Source of the DNA: Neoarius graeffei
Taxonomy: Eukaryota; Chordata; Actinopteri; Siluriformes; Ariidae
Assembly: GCF_027579695.1 (NCBI RefSeq)
Contig: NC_083587.1
Span: 35,445,732-35,509,731 of the forward strand
Direction of reading: 5' to 3'
Length of the DNA stretch: 64,000 nt
Position numbers and translations under genes: made by a program. The notes beneath the pieces were generated by a model. That model was not told the DNA's origin. It ran no database searches and was given only the letters and a program-made list of their open reading frames with translations. Positions 46,025 to 56,442 of this stretch are shown here, one piece after another. Each line of letters begins with the position of its first letter. Positions within the stretch are counted from its first letter, which is position 1.

Positions 46025-47460
46025 CTCTGTCATAGACTCTGTGTCTCTCTGTGTTTCTCATGCTTCCTTTTGTGTGCCCCTTACTGCATCTCATCCAAGT
46101 TCTGATGCATACTTGCCCTTCAGTCTGGTCAAAGTCAAAAGACAAATGTCACAAAAATATGACAGACAACCCCAAGGCAGTCTCTTATAGCATGATGCAG
46201 GAAGCCTGAATATTTAAAGTGACCTTGATGTTTTATGTTAATGTACTACTCATTAACTTCATTGTATGTCTGTCCTCCTCTCCTGTCTCCTGTGCATAGG
46301 TAGGTAGGTAGGTGTGTAACAGCGATCTTAAGAAGAAAGAAAGTGCAGTCATCCCCCCCTACTGTTGGGTTCCCTGGTTCTCAGATCGTTCTTTGCTAAT
46401 CAGGAAATGAACGTACTTTTGGCTTCTAGCAGCCTCCCACAAGGCAGCTGAATGCAGCTCATTAGCGCGCCTCGTGTTCAGGTCTGAATCACCCATGCTG
46501 GCCTTGAATCATGTCACTGTGGGGGACAGACGCTGATCTGGACTAAAGATGAATGTGGAATGGTCCTCAGGGTATGCGCATGTCAGAGTGTGTGTGTGTG
46601 CATGTGTGTGTGTGAGCGCGTGTTCATGTGTCTGTCACTGTGTGTTTCTTTGATATTATCTGAAGCCATTAATGCCAGATTTTTCTCTAGTGTCTCAGTG
46701 ATGATTAATGAATTTATGAATTAATGAATAAGTTTCTCTCTAGTCGCTCTTGCCTTTGTTTGTGTGTTTGTGTGTGCATACACGTTAGGACTGTAAAAAA
46801 CCTTCAAATATTAATTAGCCTGTAATACTGCCTCATACAGAAAAAAAAGAAGTTTGTATCATTAAAACCATGGAAAGTGAAACAACTGTATTATAGACCT
46901 CTGTGTTTCACCTTCATTTTTATTTCAAGATATTGGAATTATAAAGTCCTATCTGATCCCATGAAATAGCTTCTTAGCTGTAGTTTCATTCCGTAAGTTG
47001 ACGCATTTCCTTCTGAAACAGGAAGTCAGAGTGATACTGTGTTAAATACTTGACTGACACAATAGCCAATAGAATTTGAGATACACCACACCACCATATC
47101 TAAACATACCTGATAGTAGCTTAGTAAGCTAGAGAACAGCAAAGAGATTAATGAGAGACTTTTGCTTACTCCTGCTGATGGAGAAGCTCTAAAAGTGCAT
47201 AAAGACAGAATGATGCGCTTGATGGCACCTTCTGGGCCCCATGTTGGTAAAATACTCTCAAACGTGCCTGCTACATAACCACAACCTCGTACAACTTCCT
47301 GCCTCCATTAAAAAATGAACACTATTTTTTCAACCAAATAAGTGTTTGCAAAATGAATAGAGGCTTTGCACCTTCATGTGACCCCATAGCAACAGTAACT
47401 ACGCCACCATGACAGGGGACATGCTTGTAGTGCTTCATTCAGACGAGTTAGTTATTGACC
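46025..47460. other. Intron, no feature recognised
   Basis: Contains a GTAG tetramer run near 46299-46314 and TG-rich tracts near 46590-46640. The right part (46930-47460) may belong to the THAP-bearing element that follows. Confidence 0.4.
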
Positions 47461-47463
47461 AGC

Positions 47464-47547
47464 ATGAGAAGGTTTTGCTGTGTTTTTGGATGTACAAATC
47501 GTTCTGAACAAAACAAAGACATCAGATTTTTTAATTTACCAAAAGTG
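47464..47547 (+). pseudogene. THAP zinc-finger fragment
   Basis: The ATG at 47464 starts [20 protein letters not shown] followed by RFFNLPKV. The C-x3/4-C spacing near the N-terminus and the FF-x-LP segment are those of a THAP DNA-binding domain, found in cellular THAP proteins and in P-element- and Kolobok-type transposons. The frame leaves the family at 47548, where LTR sequence begins, so the domain is cut. Confidence 0.55.
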
Positions 47548-47582
47548 CTGATGCACACGCCATGGCGCGCAGGTATGACAGC
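47548..47582 (-). mobile_element. LTR terminal fragment
   Basis: CTGATGCACACGCCATGG then GCGCAGGTATGACA matches the right ends of the LTRs at 14131-14570 and 26271-26686. It is followed by GCATTAAG, the same bases that follow the LTR at 26686. Confidence 0.65.
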
Positions 47583-47938
47583 ATTAAGCATCCATTATCC
47601 ATAACTGGTTATCCTGTGCAGGGTCGCAGGCAAGCTGGACCCTGCCTCTCACTATGGGTGAGAGGCAGGGTACATCATGGACAAATCGCCAAGTCATCGC
47701 AGGGCTGACACAGAGACAAACAACCATTCACACCTACAGTCAATTTAGAGCCACCAATTAGCCTAACCTGCATGTCTTTGGACTGTGGGGGAAACTGGAG
47801 CACCCAGAGGAAACCCATGCAGACACGGGGAGAACATGCAAACTCAATACAGAAAGATCCTCGCCAGCCGCTGAGCTCGAACCCAGAACCTTCTTGCTGT
47901 GAGGCAGCAGTGCAAGCCACTACACCACCGTGCCGCCC
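47583..47938 (-). repeat. SINE copy, minus strand, abutting LTR fragment
   Basis: Near full length from tail (CATCCATTATCC) to the complement of the head (ACTACACCACCGTGCCGCCC). A small deletion and substitution patch lies at 47640-47660. Confidence 0.85.
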
Positions 47939-47997
47939 ATAAGTAGGAAAATAATGATAAATAAACAAACAAATAAATAAAATTAGGAAATGAAAAT

Positions 47998-48376
47998 TTA
48001 AAAAAAGCACAACTTTATTCATCACACACTTGTGAAATTTCCTCTCTGCATTTAACCCATCTGAAGCAGTGAACACACACATGAGCAATGAGCACACACA
48101 CATACATACCCAGAGCAGTGGGCAGCCATGCTAACAGCGCCCGGGGAGCCAGGTGCCTCGCTCAAGGGCACCTCAGCCCAAGGCCGTTCCATATTAACCT
48201 AACCACATGTCTTTAGACTGTGGGGGAAACCGGAGCACCGGGAGGAAACCCACGCAGACACAGGGAGAACATGCAAACTCCACACAGAAAGGCCCTCGCC
48301 AGCTGCTGGGTTTGAACCCAGAACCTTCTTGCTGTGAGGTAACCATGCTAACCACTACACCACCATGCCACCCGAA
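47998..48376 (-). repeat. SINE with alternative 3' tail, minus strand
   Basis: The tRNA head and the first part of the body match the main family. From about 48200 towards the 3' end the sequence switches to a different module containing (element sense) GCCCTTGAGCGAGGCACC, then a CACTGCTCTGGGTATG-like stretch and a poly-A-like end. The same chimera occurs at 62109-62505. Confidence 0.8.
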
Positions 48377-48417
48377 TTTACTTAACTGACTTACTTTTAT
48401 TAAAACATTTTCCTACC

Positions 48418-49965
48418 ACCATTTACAAAATACGGATGAGTCATGAAAATAAAAAATATAATATAAAGTACGGATCTTTTATTCACAAATATGTGATATT
48501 TTCCATGAAATATCAATAGTAAATAAACATATAAATGCAGGTAAGATATTTTAATTATGAACTTCGGCTGTCCAAACATTTAATTGTTTTAGACTTCTTA
48601 TTTATTTATTTTTTTTTACTGGGTTTGCAATTCTGGTATCTCGGATCGAATCATTTCCTGCATTTTGTACAATTAAACATCAATCCATATTCTGGCATCC
48701 TACGTGTACAGTAAAGTTTTATTTCATAAGTAAATTCCGTAACTTCATCTCGCTTGCATTCACTAGACGGAAATTGTGAAAAAAATCCTCTATCAATGCA
48801 TCTTCTCAGATGTTGTCTCAAAGCTTGGTGCTCATAATGTATGGTCTATGGCAATCCACCAAAACAAATTTCTACAGCGTTTGCTGTCGCATACACACCA
48901 CAGTCACTGCCATTTGGTTGTACATCTGAGTTTGTGAAATATACAATTATTTTGGATTCCGGAGAATGCAGTATGTTGGCGATACTCATTTGAACTGAAG
49001 AAGAAATGGAATTTGTCAAAGCACAAATTCTTAACTTAATGTTTGCTGAGGAAATGTTAACATTCATAGTTGTGATTATTGTCCAGTGTTGGTCACCAGT
49101 CTTAGGTGTGTTTACAATTTGTACAAAAATGTCAACAACTGAAACATGGTATCTCGGCATAGACACAAGGTTGGAAACCACTGATGAGGGGAAACTGTCT
49201 TTTTAAATTGGAATGGGATATTTTAATCACTGAATCATCTAGCCAGCCATTGTCAACGGTACCATCGATCTTTCTGTAAGTCGTCTATGAGTTCTATTCC
49301 AAAGGCATCAACACTTTCATGGACGTCACTCACGGAAACATTGGCTTCATCCTCATTCTTTGTTTCCATTTCAATTTTTGTTGTTTCATCTTCAAGGAGA
49401 TCTAATTTAACCTTCTTAACCTCGCTGTCTTCAGGTTATTCATACACAACATCACCTGGTCTTGATTGTTTTCTTCCTGGATTTTTCTTTCCTTGAGCAT
49501 TTTTCCATAATACAGTAAGATTCACGGACTTTGATGGCACGGACACTTGAACATCCATCCGTAAAAACATTTTCACGGACAAAATGTGACACCAGTCGTT
49601 TGGAATTAAACAGGAACTTTGTCTTTTTTGGAAATAATTGGACGGTGTATAATTATCTGGTGGATCCTAATATAACAAAACAACCCATTTTGGGGACAAA
49701 AGATATTCGGTCTCCTGAAATTATTTCTTTTTCTTTTTTATGATTTCTTTTGATTTTTCTTTATAAAATTAACCATCCATGATATATCATCTGTAGGAAA
49801 TCCGTAACCAATCCGTAATATACTGAAATGTCCGTGACCAATCCGTAAATTACTAGCATCTGTGATGCATCCATATTAAAATCCGTAACCACTTCATATT
49901 TTGTGTCCTTTTTTATTATATTTCTGTAATCCGTAGTCCGTGACCTACCCGTATTTTGTCAACCA
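48418..49965 (-). mobile_element. Element with inverted ends, TCCGTA subterminal repeats and a C48-protease relic
   Basis: The left end TACAAAATACGGATGAGTC resembles the inverse of the right end GACCTACCCGTATTTTGTC. TACGGAT or ATCCGTA words recur near both ends (at least eight at 49780-49960, two at 48430-48475). Inside is the protease relic. This could be a KDZ/Zisupton-like or another Ulp1-carrying DNA transposon; superfamily is inference. Confidence 0.45.
48846..49255 (-). pseudogene. Ulp1/SENP-like (C48) cysteine protease relic
   Basis: The minus-strand frame 48846-49181 contains GDQHWTIITT, which fits the catalytic His region of C48 peptidases. After a variable stretch it has DVQPNGSDCGVYATANAVEI, which fits the oxyanion Gln and the catalytic Cys (Q-x-x-GSDCG). 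Upstream, in a neighbouring frame (about 49182-49255), DNGWLDDSVIKIS resembles the WL-x-D start of the domain. Frame changes and the short length make it non-functional. Such proteases remove ubiquitin-like tags in cells and occur as cargo of several eukaryotic DNA transposons. Confidence 0.6.
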
Positions 49966-49979
49966 CCTTTTCCTACAGC

Positions 49980-50536
49980 AACTGACAGGAGTGTCATTTT
50001 ACAAGCTGATAAAAAGGCATTCAACAGATATACTAGTTGACTAAAAGCAGAAAATAAGATTTTAAACTTTTGTGTGTGCGCGCGTTTTTAACCATCAATT
50101 ACATATAACGTGGGTGTAAGACGTAGCCAAGATATCTTCTGCCCAGAACACAATGCAGTGATATTCTCTAAAAGAGCTCCAGGATATAAAAATATGTTGG
50201 GTATGAAGAGCTGCACAGACTAATTATCCCATGTAGAGACAAAGGTATACACTGACAGACTGTCACAGATATGTACAAAGAAAAACACACACAAACATAC
50301 ACATATAGTAGATGCCTCCCACATATTGGAGCCTGCTGTATTAAGCTGGTTACTTCTTTGGCTGCAGCGATAAGCGGAGCCTGAAAACATATATAAAGCT
50401 ATGATAAGGGCGAGTTATTGGGACATGCCAGGAGGCAGAAATGTGTGGTTGAGAGAGAAAGAGAGAAACAGAGAGGGGGTGGGTGGCTCATTTACCAGTA
50501 TCAGAACATTGTGTCTAGACCTAAAAAGCACTGCCT
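49980..50536. other. Intron, no feature recognised
   Basis: No family recognised. Confidence 0.4.
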
Positions 50537-50540
50537 TTAA

Positions 50541-51673
50541 AAGGGAACTGAAGGCAAATTTTTTTTTATCAAAATTCTATTTCTCTCATTTTATAAAATG
50601 TAGGAATGCATTTATGACAGCTATTTTGTCACTGCTATAGCAAGTTATGAGTGTTTGAAATATGCTATGTAATATATCAGTCCATATGTCAAAGCAATGG
50701 CCGTAAAAGAGATTCGGTGAGACCTGTGCGAGACATCGTAGGATGGAAGTAAAATGTACAACGGAAATCAAAGTGACCAACATCTGCCAACGTTGTCAAA
50801 AGACACGCGTTCCCTCCTTCGAATGCTGACGTAATCAAGCTGGAATTTTTCCCTGTGTCCGAAATCACTCCCTAGGGCACTATATAGTGGGGACGCCATT
50901 TTGTAGTGCTGTCCGAAACCTTAGTGAGGATTATTTACACCCTTTATAGTGCACTCAAAGTATCCCACAATGCATCACGAAAAGTAGTGTACAACAATGG
51001 TCACTAACCAAGCAATATATCCCATCATGCATTGTGGTCGCGCTGAAAGAAATCAAATTAAAAGTCTCAAATATGATTTAATAAAAGGCAGCGCCAAAGA
51101 AGAAAGTATTCAGCCTTGATTTAAAAGAACTGAAAGATGCAGGTACTTTGTATTGATTAATGTGGGAAATACACTCAGTATAATATGTATTTATCACAAA
51201 AATACATGCATGTATTTATTATTTTGAAAATCCACCAGCCGACTGATCTGGCACATTTTAATTGTGCAACAGTAATGACATAAATACCAGCGCGACAGAG
51301 TAGTGTCCGAAAGCATTTTTTTTCATTTTACCAATGAGCTCACAATATAGTCCTCTATATAGTAATTCTCCATATAGGGAGTAGGGAGTAGTGAACAAAT
51401 GAATGATTTTGGACACAGGGTATGTTGGCAGATGTCGGTCACTTTGATTTCCGCTGTATGTTTTACTTCCGTCCTATGATGTCTCGCACAGGTCTCAACA
51501 AATCTCGTTTACAGCCATTGCTTTGACATATGGACTGATATATTACAGAGCATATTTCAAACACTCATAACATAGCTATTTTGTCACTGCTATAGCTATC
51601 AAAAATGCATTCCTATATTTAATAAAATGAGAAATAGAATTTTGATAATAAAAAATTTGCCTTCAGTTCTCCT
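50541..51673. mobile_element. Kolobok-like MITE with long inverted repeats and TTAA duplication
   Basis: TTAA lies at 50537-50540 and 51674-51677. The left end starts AAGGGAACTGAAGGCAAA, the right end is its inverse (TTTGCCTTCAGTTCTCCT). The arms match over about 240 bases (50541-50785 and 51421-51673) with only scattered differences. No coding frame. TTAA plus an AGG start points to Kolobok; piggyBac is the alternative. Confidence 0.75.
50851..51420. mobile_element. Second inverted-repeat element nested in the Kolobok-like MITE
   Basis: It begins CCCTGTGTCCGAAATCACTC and ends GATTTTGGACACAGGG. CACTATATAGTG/CCTCTATATAG words lie near both ends. It has no obvious target duplication, possibly because host sequence on its right side was lost. 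Confidence 0.65.
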
Positions 51674-51696
51674 TTAATTATGAGAAAGTTCATTGA

Positions 51697-51745
51697 ATTC
51701 ATTCATTCATCTTTAGTAACTGCTTTATCCTGGTCAGGGTTGCAG
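51697..51745 (-). repeat. SINE/L2 tail fragment
   Basis: ATTCATTCATCTTTAG then CTGCTTTATCCTGGTCAGGG is the inverse of a SINE or L2 3' tail. Only about 50 bases remain. Confidence 0.55.
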
Positions 51746-51749
51746 TAGA

Positions 51750-52740
51750 TCTGGAGACGTTGAAATCATCATCACCATCATGAGGACTTGGTGGTCCCTA
51801 GATTGTATTTAATACATGCATAGACACACACATGCACACCCACACGCACTAGTCATTCATGCTTCAATGGCTTCAACAGCGTCCCCAAGTGTGTTATTGA
51901 TGACTGCCTCTAAATACAGAGCAAGGAAAGAATTTAGACCTGCTGGCTTTAAGGGTCTCCCTTTATCACTCATGTAGAGAACGTTCTCACTTCATAGTCC
52001 GTATCCCAACTTGGAAACACAGTAATAATGATACTTTGGGTTTGTTTTCTATTTCAATTTCAAAGTGGACCAGGAAAATAAAGCATTTGCTGAAAAGAGT
52101 GTGGGGTGAGAAGACTCAGGGCTAGAAATAAATGTTAAGTCTTTGATTCACTGGACAGAAAAAAAATAGTGACAGAAAAGGTTCAACTGTTTGCAAGTAC
52201 ACACAGGAATCACAGAATAGTCAATCACACAGTCCTAAATAATAAATTAACCCTTAAATAATAATGAAGTGAACAAATTAAAAAAACATCAACATTTGTC
52301 TTGCTCTGGTAAACAGAATACATCATACTTCTTCAGCATTCCAGATCTCAGAAGTTGCTGATTAATTTTCTATAACAGCAGCTCTGACAAGAGCGCAACT
52401 TCAAGATTTATATTATTCCTCTTCTTCTTAGGCATTATAACTTATACAGGAACTACTTAGACAGCAGCTTGTATACTGTATATGAACAGATAAAAAAATT
52501 TATTAACACTGATAGAGTAAAGTTTTCTTTGAGGAAATGGATTTTTTTTTGGATGGAACTTATTTCATAGATATTCTACTAAATTAAACAACTATAAATG
52601 GACAGAAAGTATGCCATGTCTATCTTGAATTAATAAAAAGATGTAAACATTGATAAGTTGCTGTGGTATCAAACAACGAGGCACATGCAGTTCTTGAAAA
52701 ATAATCAACGTCGGGGTGGAAGTCCATCACATCACCCCAT
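51750..52740. other. Intron, no feature recognised
   Basis: AT-rich sequence without recognised family. Confidence 0.45.
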
Positions 52741-52746
52741 CATTGA

Positions 52747-53680
52747 CTACGTTTACATGCAAGTCCAAATCGAGCTGCTGTCGGTAATCGAGCAAAGGGT
52801 CCCAGCAGAGGTGCCAGAGAAATCCAATCCTACATGCTCAAGTGAAATCGGGCTATTGTGCAAGGTGCATTGTGCACCCGAGCCACACGTGGCGCTACAC
52901 GCCCTATCGTGTTGGTACACTTCCGGTTGTCGTCATGAAGAAGAGCTATAGTGTTGCCAGATACTGCTGACGTTTTCCAGCCCAAAACATGTTCAAATCC
53001 GCTAAAATGCACTTAAAACCCCCAATCTGGCAACACTAGCCATGTTCAAGCTGTTAGGCTTGCTCTAACAGACTGTATGGCTACAAACTGTCCGGCGCAG
53101 ACCACTGTTTTGTAAGAAAACTTATTTTGCACAATAATATTTTTCTAAAGTCCATTTTTTGCTTACAAAAAAATATTTTTTTACTTACAATTTAACTTGT
53201 GTCTTAATAAACACACAAAAAGTTCAATTGTTTTGTTTTTATTGACATTCTTCAGATGTTGGACATATACACACACAAATACAATGACTTGTTTATGTAC
53301 ACAATTCACAGCTATGCAACAGCTGTACAGATGTATTTGGTGATACAGTAAGTGAGCTAAATTTTAACAGTGCAAACAATGCCACAAAAAGAAAAGCTTC
53401 ATGCCGTTGTCATGATTCGCTGTCATGCCGACCGAGGCTGTTGTGTTTCCCGCTTGTGGTCTCGTCACTTCCGGAAGTAGCTCGACAACTAGCTCGATAG
53501 GGTATACATGCACAAAGTAGCTCGGCAGAAATCGCATAATCTAGGTCGTGTAGCTCGATTCCGAGAAATCAAGTTCGGTTCAGTTTCAGCCGAATTAAGG
53601 TGTATACATGGCATTTTGAACTTCGATTTCAGTCGAGCAATGGCAGAAATTCGATTCTCTCTATGTGCATGTAAACGTAG
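52747..53680. mobile_element. Harbinger-like MITE
   Basis: The ends CTACGTTTACATGCA and TGCATGTAAACGTAG are perfect inverses, flanked by TGA at 52744-52746 and 53681-53683. AGCTCGA/TCGAGC words recur inside both flanks (for example 52770 and 53481-53560), including GTATACATG near 53502 and 53603. No transposase. The 3-bp duplication suits PIF/Harbinger. Confidence 0.7.
52949..53038. repeat. 90-bp inverted-repeat unit inside the MITE
   Basis: TAGTGTTGCCAGA at 52949-52961 and its exact inverse at 53026-53038 enclose 64 bases. Either a tiny nested MITE or an internal hairpin of the Harbinger-like element. Confidence 0.55.
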
Positions 53681-53689
53681 TGATTGATT

Positions 53690-54504
53690 CTTTATCTGTA
53701 ACCGCATGTCCTGAAGTGTGTTATTCCTTACTTCAAAGGAATGTGTTAGACGTTTAAGGAAAAACAAACAACAACAAGAGACAGAATTGTTTAATAAACA
53801 AAATTAAAAAGAATTATTTTGTTACAATTTTTCAAAACAGTTTCCGATGGATTTTCTAAAATGCATTTATTATCACAGGTCTAGAAACAATTATAAACAG
53901 TAAATTGTGTCTTCCTGACAATTACTGAACATGTAAGCAAGAAATATTAATAAACAGTAAACGACAAACAAAAAGATAATTTCAAAACTGCAGAAAAGTT
54001 CAGGAAGCACTTCCAGTATCTCAAAACAAACAGTAAACTTTATGTTCTGCAATATTTATTGAACATGAACACAAGAGGCATAAAAGCTTTAATGATGCTA
54101 ATAAAAACAGCATCAGCATTCATCATCTGGGTAACAAAAAAAAAAAAAAAAAACACAACAACAACAACAAACAAACTCCTCCTCCTTATTTTCCTATTAA
54201 ACCCATCTAGCAGACACTCATTTCAAACTCGTATGCCTCATTCATCCGCAATAAATGATCAGTGTTTGTTAGTGATTAATGCTGTAAGAGGTGGAAAGCT
54301 GGAATGAGCTGTTATCTATTTATTTACCTGCAGCCATCACTGCCATGCCATCTGTCAATGTGTTTTTCCCCACTGGGAGACGGTGATTAGAAGGAGTGGG
54401 AGAAGCTTCGAGAAACTGTTGGACTGTGCCATATCCGATATACTCTATTTAATAAATCCCAAAGGAAATCTATAGTTGCATAAATGTGACTTTTACCACA
54501 CACA

Positions 54505-54556
<52 letters not shown>

Positions 54557-55185
54557 AATCATAATTATTACAAAGATTATACTGCACCCATCCATCATTC
54601 TAAAGCAAAGTCACAGCCAAATGCCAGAAAAACCAGATAAAAAGACAGATGTTGTGATACATTGTGATGTTAATTTGATGCAAGGTATGTCAATTGTACG
54701 TGATGTTAAATTGATGCATGTTATGTCTTTTCTACCCTTTTGTCAATATTTTGACAGCAACAAACTGACCCTTTCAGAGCTATAAATCAAGTGAATTCAA
54801 TTTGATCAAATTCAATTCAACACACATACACTTTTCTGTCTCACTCTCATACATTCTCCCTTCCTCACATGTGCTCTCCCTTCTACTCTGATTCTCCTTG
54901 GTACTGTAAAGCTGGGCTCCATCATCACCCCACCGTCCAAAATGCACTATTAGCAATGAAGGCTTTATTTTTGAAAGAGCCCCGTTGTGGTATTATATTA
55001 AAACATGATATTTTGCCACATAAAACAATTAATATGTAACATAATTTACATTTACACTCTAGAGATTCTATATTCAGATCAGTTTGGCCATAAGAACAGC
55101 ACGATAAAAGTTATAGTGCTACTGTAAATATTACATGCTTTCTCAGGAAGGTCAACAAAAAAATGTTAAGTGATTTTCTGTCAAT
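53690..55185. other. Intron; microsatellite only
   Basis: (CA)n at 54497-54555 and a long A run at about 54137-54154. The rest is AT-rich without recognised features. Confidence 0.5.
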
Positions 55186-55190
55186 ATATA

Positions 55191-55650
55191 CACCGATCAG
55201 CCATAACATTATGACCACTGAGAGGTACAGTGAATAACACTGATTATTTGATTACTATGGCACGTATCGGGGGGGGGGGTGTATTAAGCAGCAAGAGAAC
55301 AGTCAGTTCTTGAACTTGATGTGTTGGAAGCAGGAAAAATGGGTAGGTGTAAGGATCTGAGCGACTTTGACAAGGGCCAAATTGTGATGGCCAGATGACT
55401 GGGTCTGAGCATCTCCAAAATGGTGCATCTTGTGGGGTGTTCTCGGAATGCAGTGGTTAGTACCTACCAAAAGTGGTCCGAGGAAGGACAATCAGTGAAC
55501 CAGTGACAGGGTCGTGAGTGTCAAAGGTTCATTGATTCTCATGGGATATGAAGGCTAGCCCATATGGTCCAATCCCACAGAAGAGCTACTGTAGCACAAA
55601 CTGCTAAAAAAGTTACTGCTGGCTAAAACAGAAAGGAGTCAGTATTAACT
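55191..55650 (+). pseudogene. Tc1-like element start with broken transposase
   Basis: The left terminal repeat has CACCGATCAGCCATAACATT after TA at 55189-55190. The ATG at 55339 opens [19 protein letters not shown], then a stop; the same frame continues VGCSRNAVVSTYQKWSEEG, the helix-turn-helix of a Tc1-family transposase, and stops again. The catalytic part and right end are lacking. An 11-G run at 55269-55279 precedes the gene. Confidence 0.75.
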
Positions 55651-55671
55651 TTTTAAGCAGTTTCTGCTATA

Positions 55672-56069
55672 GTGTATGTTATACAAAAAAGTATTAAAAA
55701 ATAAAAATGTTTCATATTTTAGATTCTTCAAAGTAGTCACTGTTTACCTTGATGATGCTTTGCACACTATTGGCATTATCTCAACCAGCTTCATGAGGTA
55801 GTCACCTGGAATGCTTTTCAATGAACAGCTATGCCTCGTCTAAAGTTAATTAGTGGATTTTCTTGCATTCGTAATGTGTTTGAGATCAAACAGGAAATAG
55901 TCCTATTCCACAACTGTAGTAATCCATTTTATGTCAAGAACTGCTCAACTAAGTAAAGAAAAAAAAAAAAAGTCCAGCCTTACTTTAAGACCAGAAATGT
56001 CTTTTATTTAATAAAAATAAAGAAAGCATATTGAATTATAAGGTGTATCTAAATTTTTGACTGCTACTG
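55672..56069 (-). mobile_element. Tc1-derived non-autonomous element (deletion family A)
   Basis: Inverse-oriented relative of 3280-4180: it shares (minus strand) TTGAGCAGTTCTTGACATAA, then ATTCCAGGTGACTACCTCAT. The internal part of the transposase is missing at the same place. TA follows the end at 56070-56071. Confidence 0.7.
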
Positions 56070-56081
56070 TACTTATGGACT

Positions 56082-56365
56082 GCGAGTTGGCCTAGTGGTT
56101 AGCGTGTCCGCCTCTTGACCAGGAGATTGCGAGTTCTACTTGTGGTCGGGTCATACCAAAGACCATCATAAAAATGGTGCCTACTACCATCTGGCAAGGC
56201 ACACTGCAATACAGAAGCGAGTGGGGGAGTCAAACTCTCGCGGTTACCAGAGGTCGAAACGGAGATCAGCGCTGCACCCATACGCCTTAAGAGTTGGTTA
56301 GTACTGGGACAGGAGACTGCCTGAGAAGACCAGATTCTGGCATGAGAGGGACTTTGACTTTTGAT
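56082..56365 (+). repeat. SINE with tRNA-like head and 5S-rRNA-like tail
   Basis: Head: GGCCTAGTGGTTAGCGTGTC and GCGAGTTCTA resemble pol III boxes of a tRNA. Tail: GTTGGTTAGTACTGGGACAG then GAGACTGCCTGAGAAGACCA resembles the 3' third of 5S rRNA. It belongs to a different family from the main SINE here. Confidence 0.6.
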
Positions 56366-56442
56366 TGTACTTATAAATATTATATTCCATTTCTGCTAAT
56401 ACTGTACCTTTAAGTATAAATAACTGAGATGTCCATAAGATA

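Noticed and set aside
56290..56350. 5S rRNA gene
   Set aside because: Only the 3' third resembles 5S rRNA, it is diverged and it is attached to a tRNA-like SINE head.
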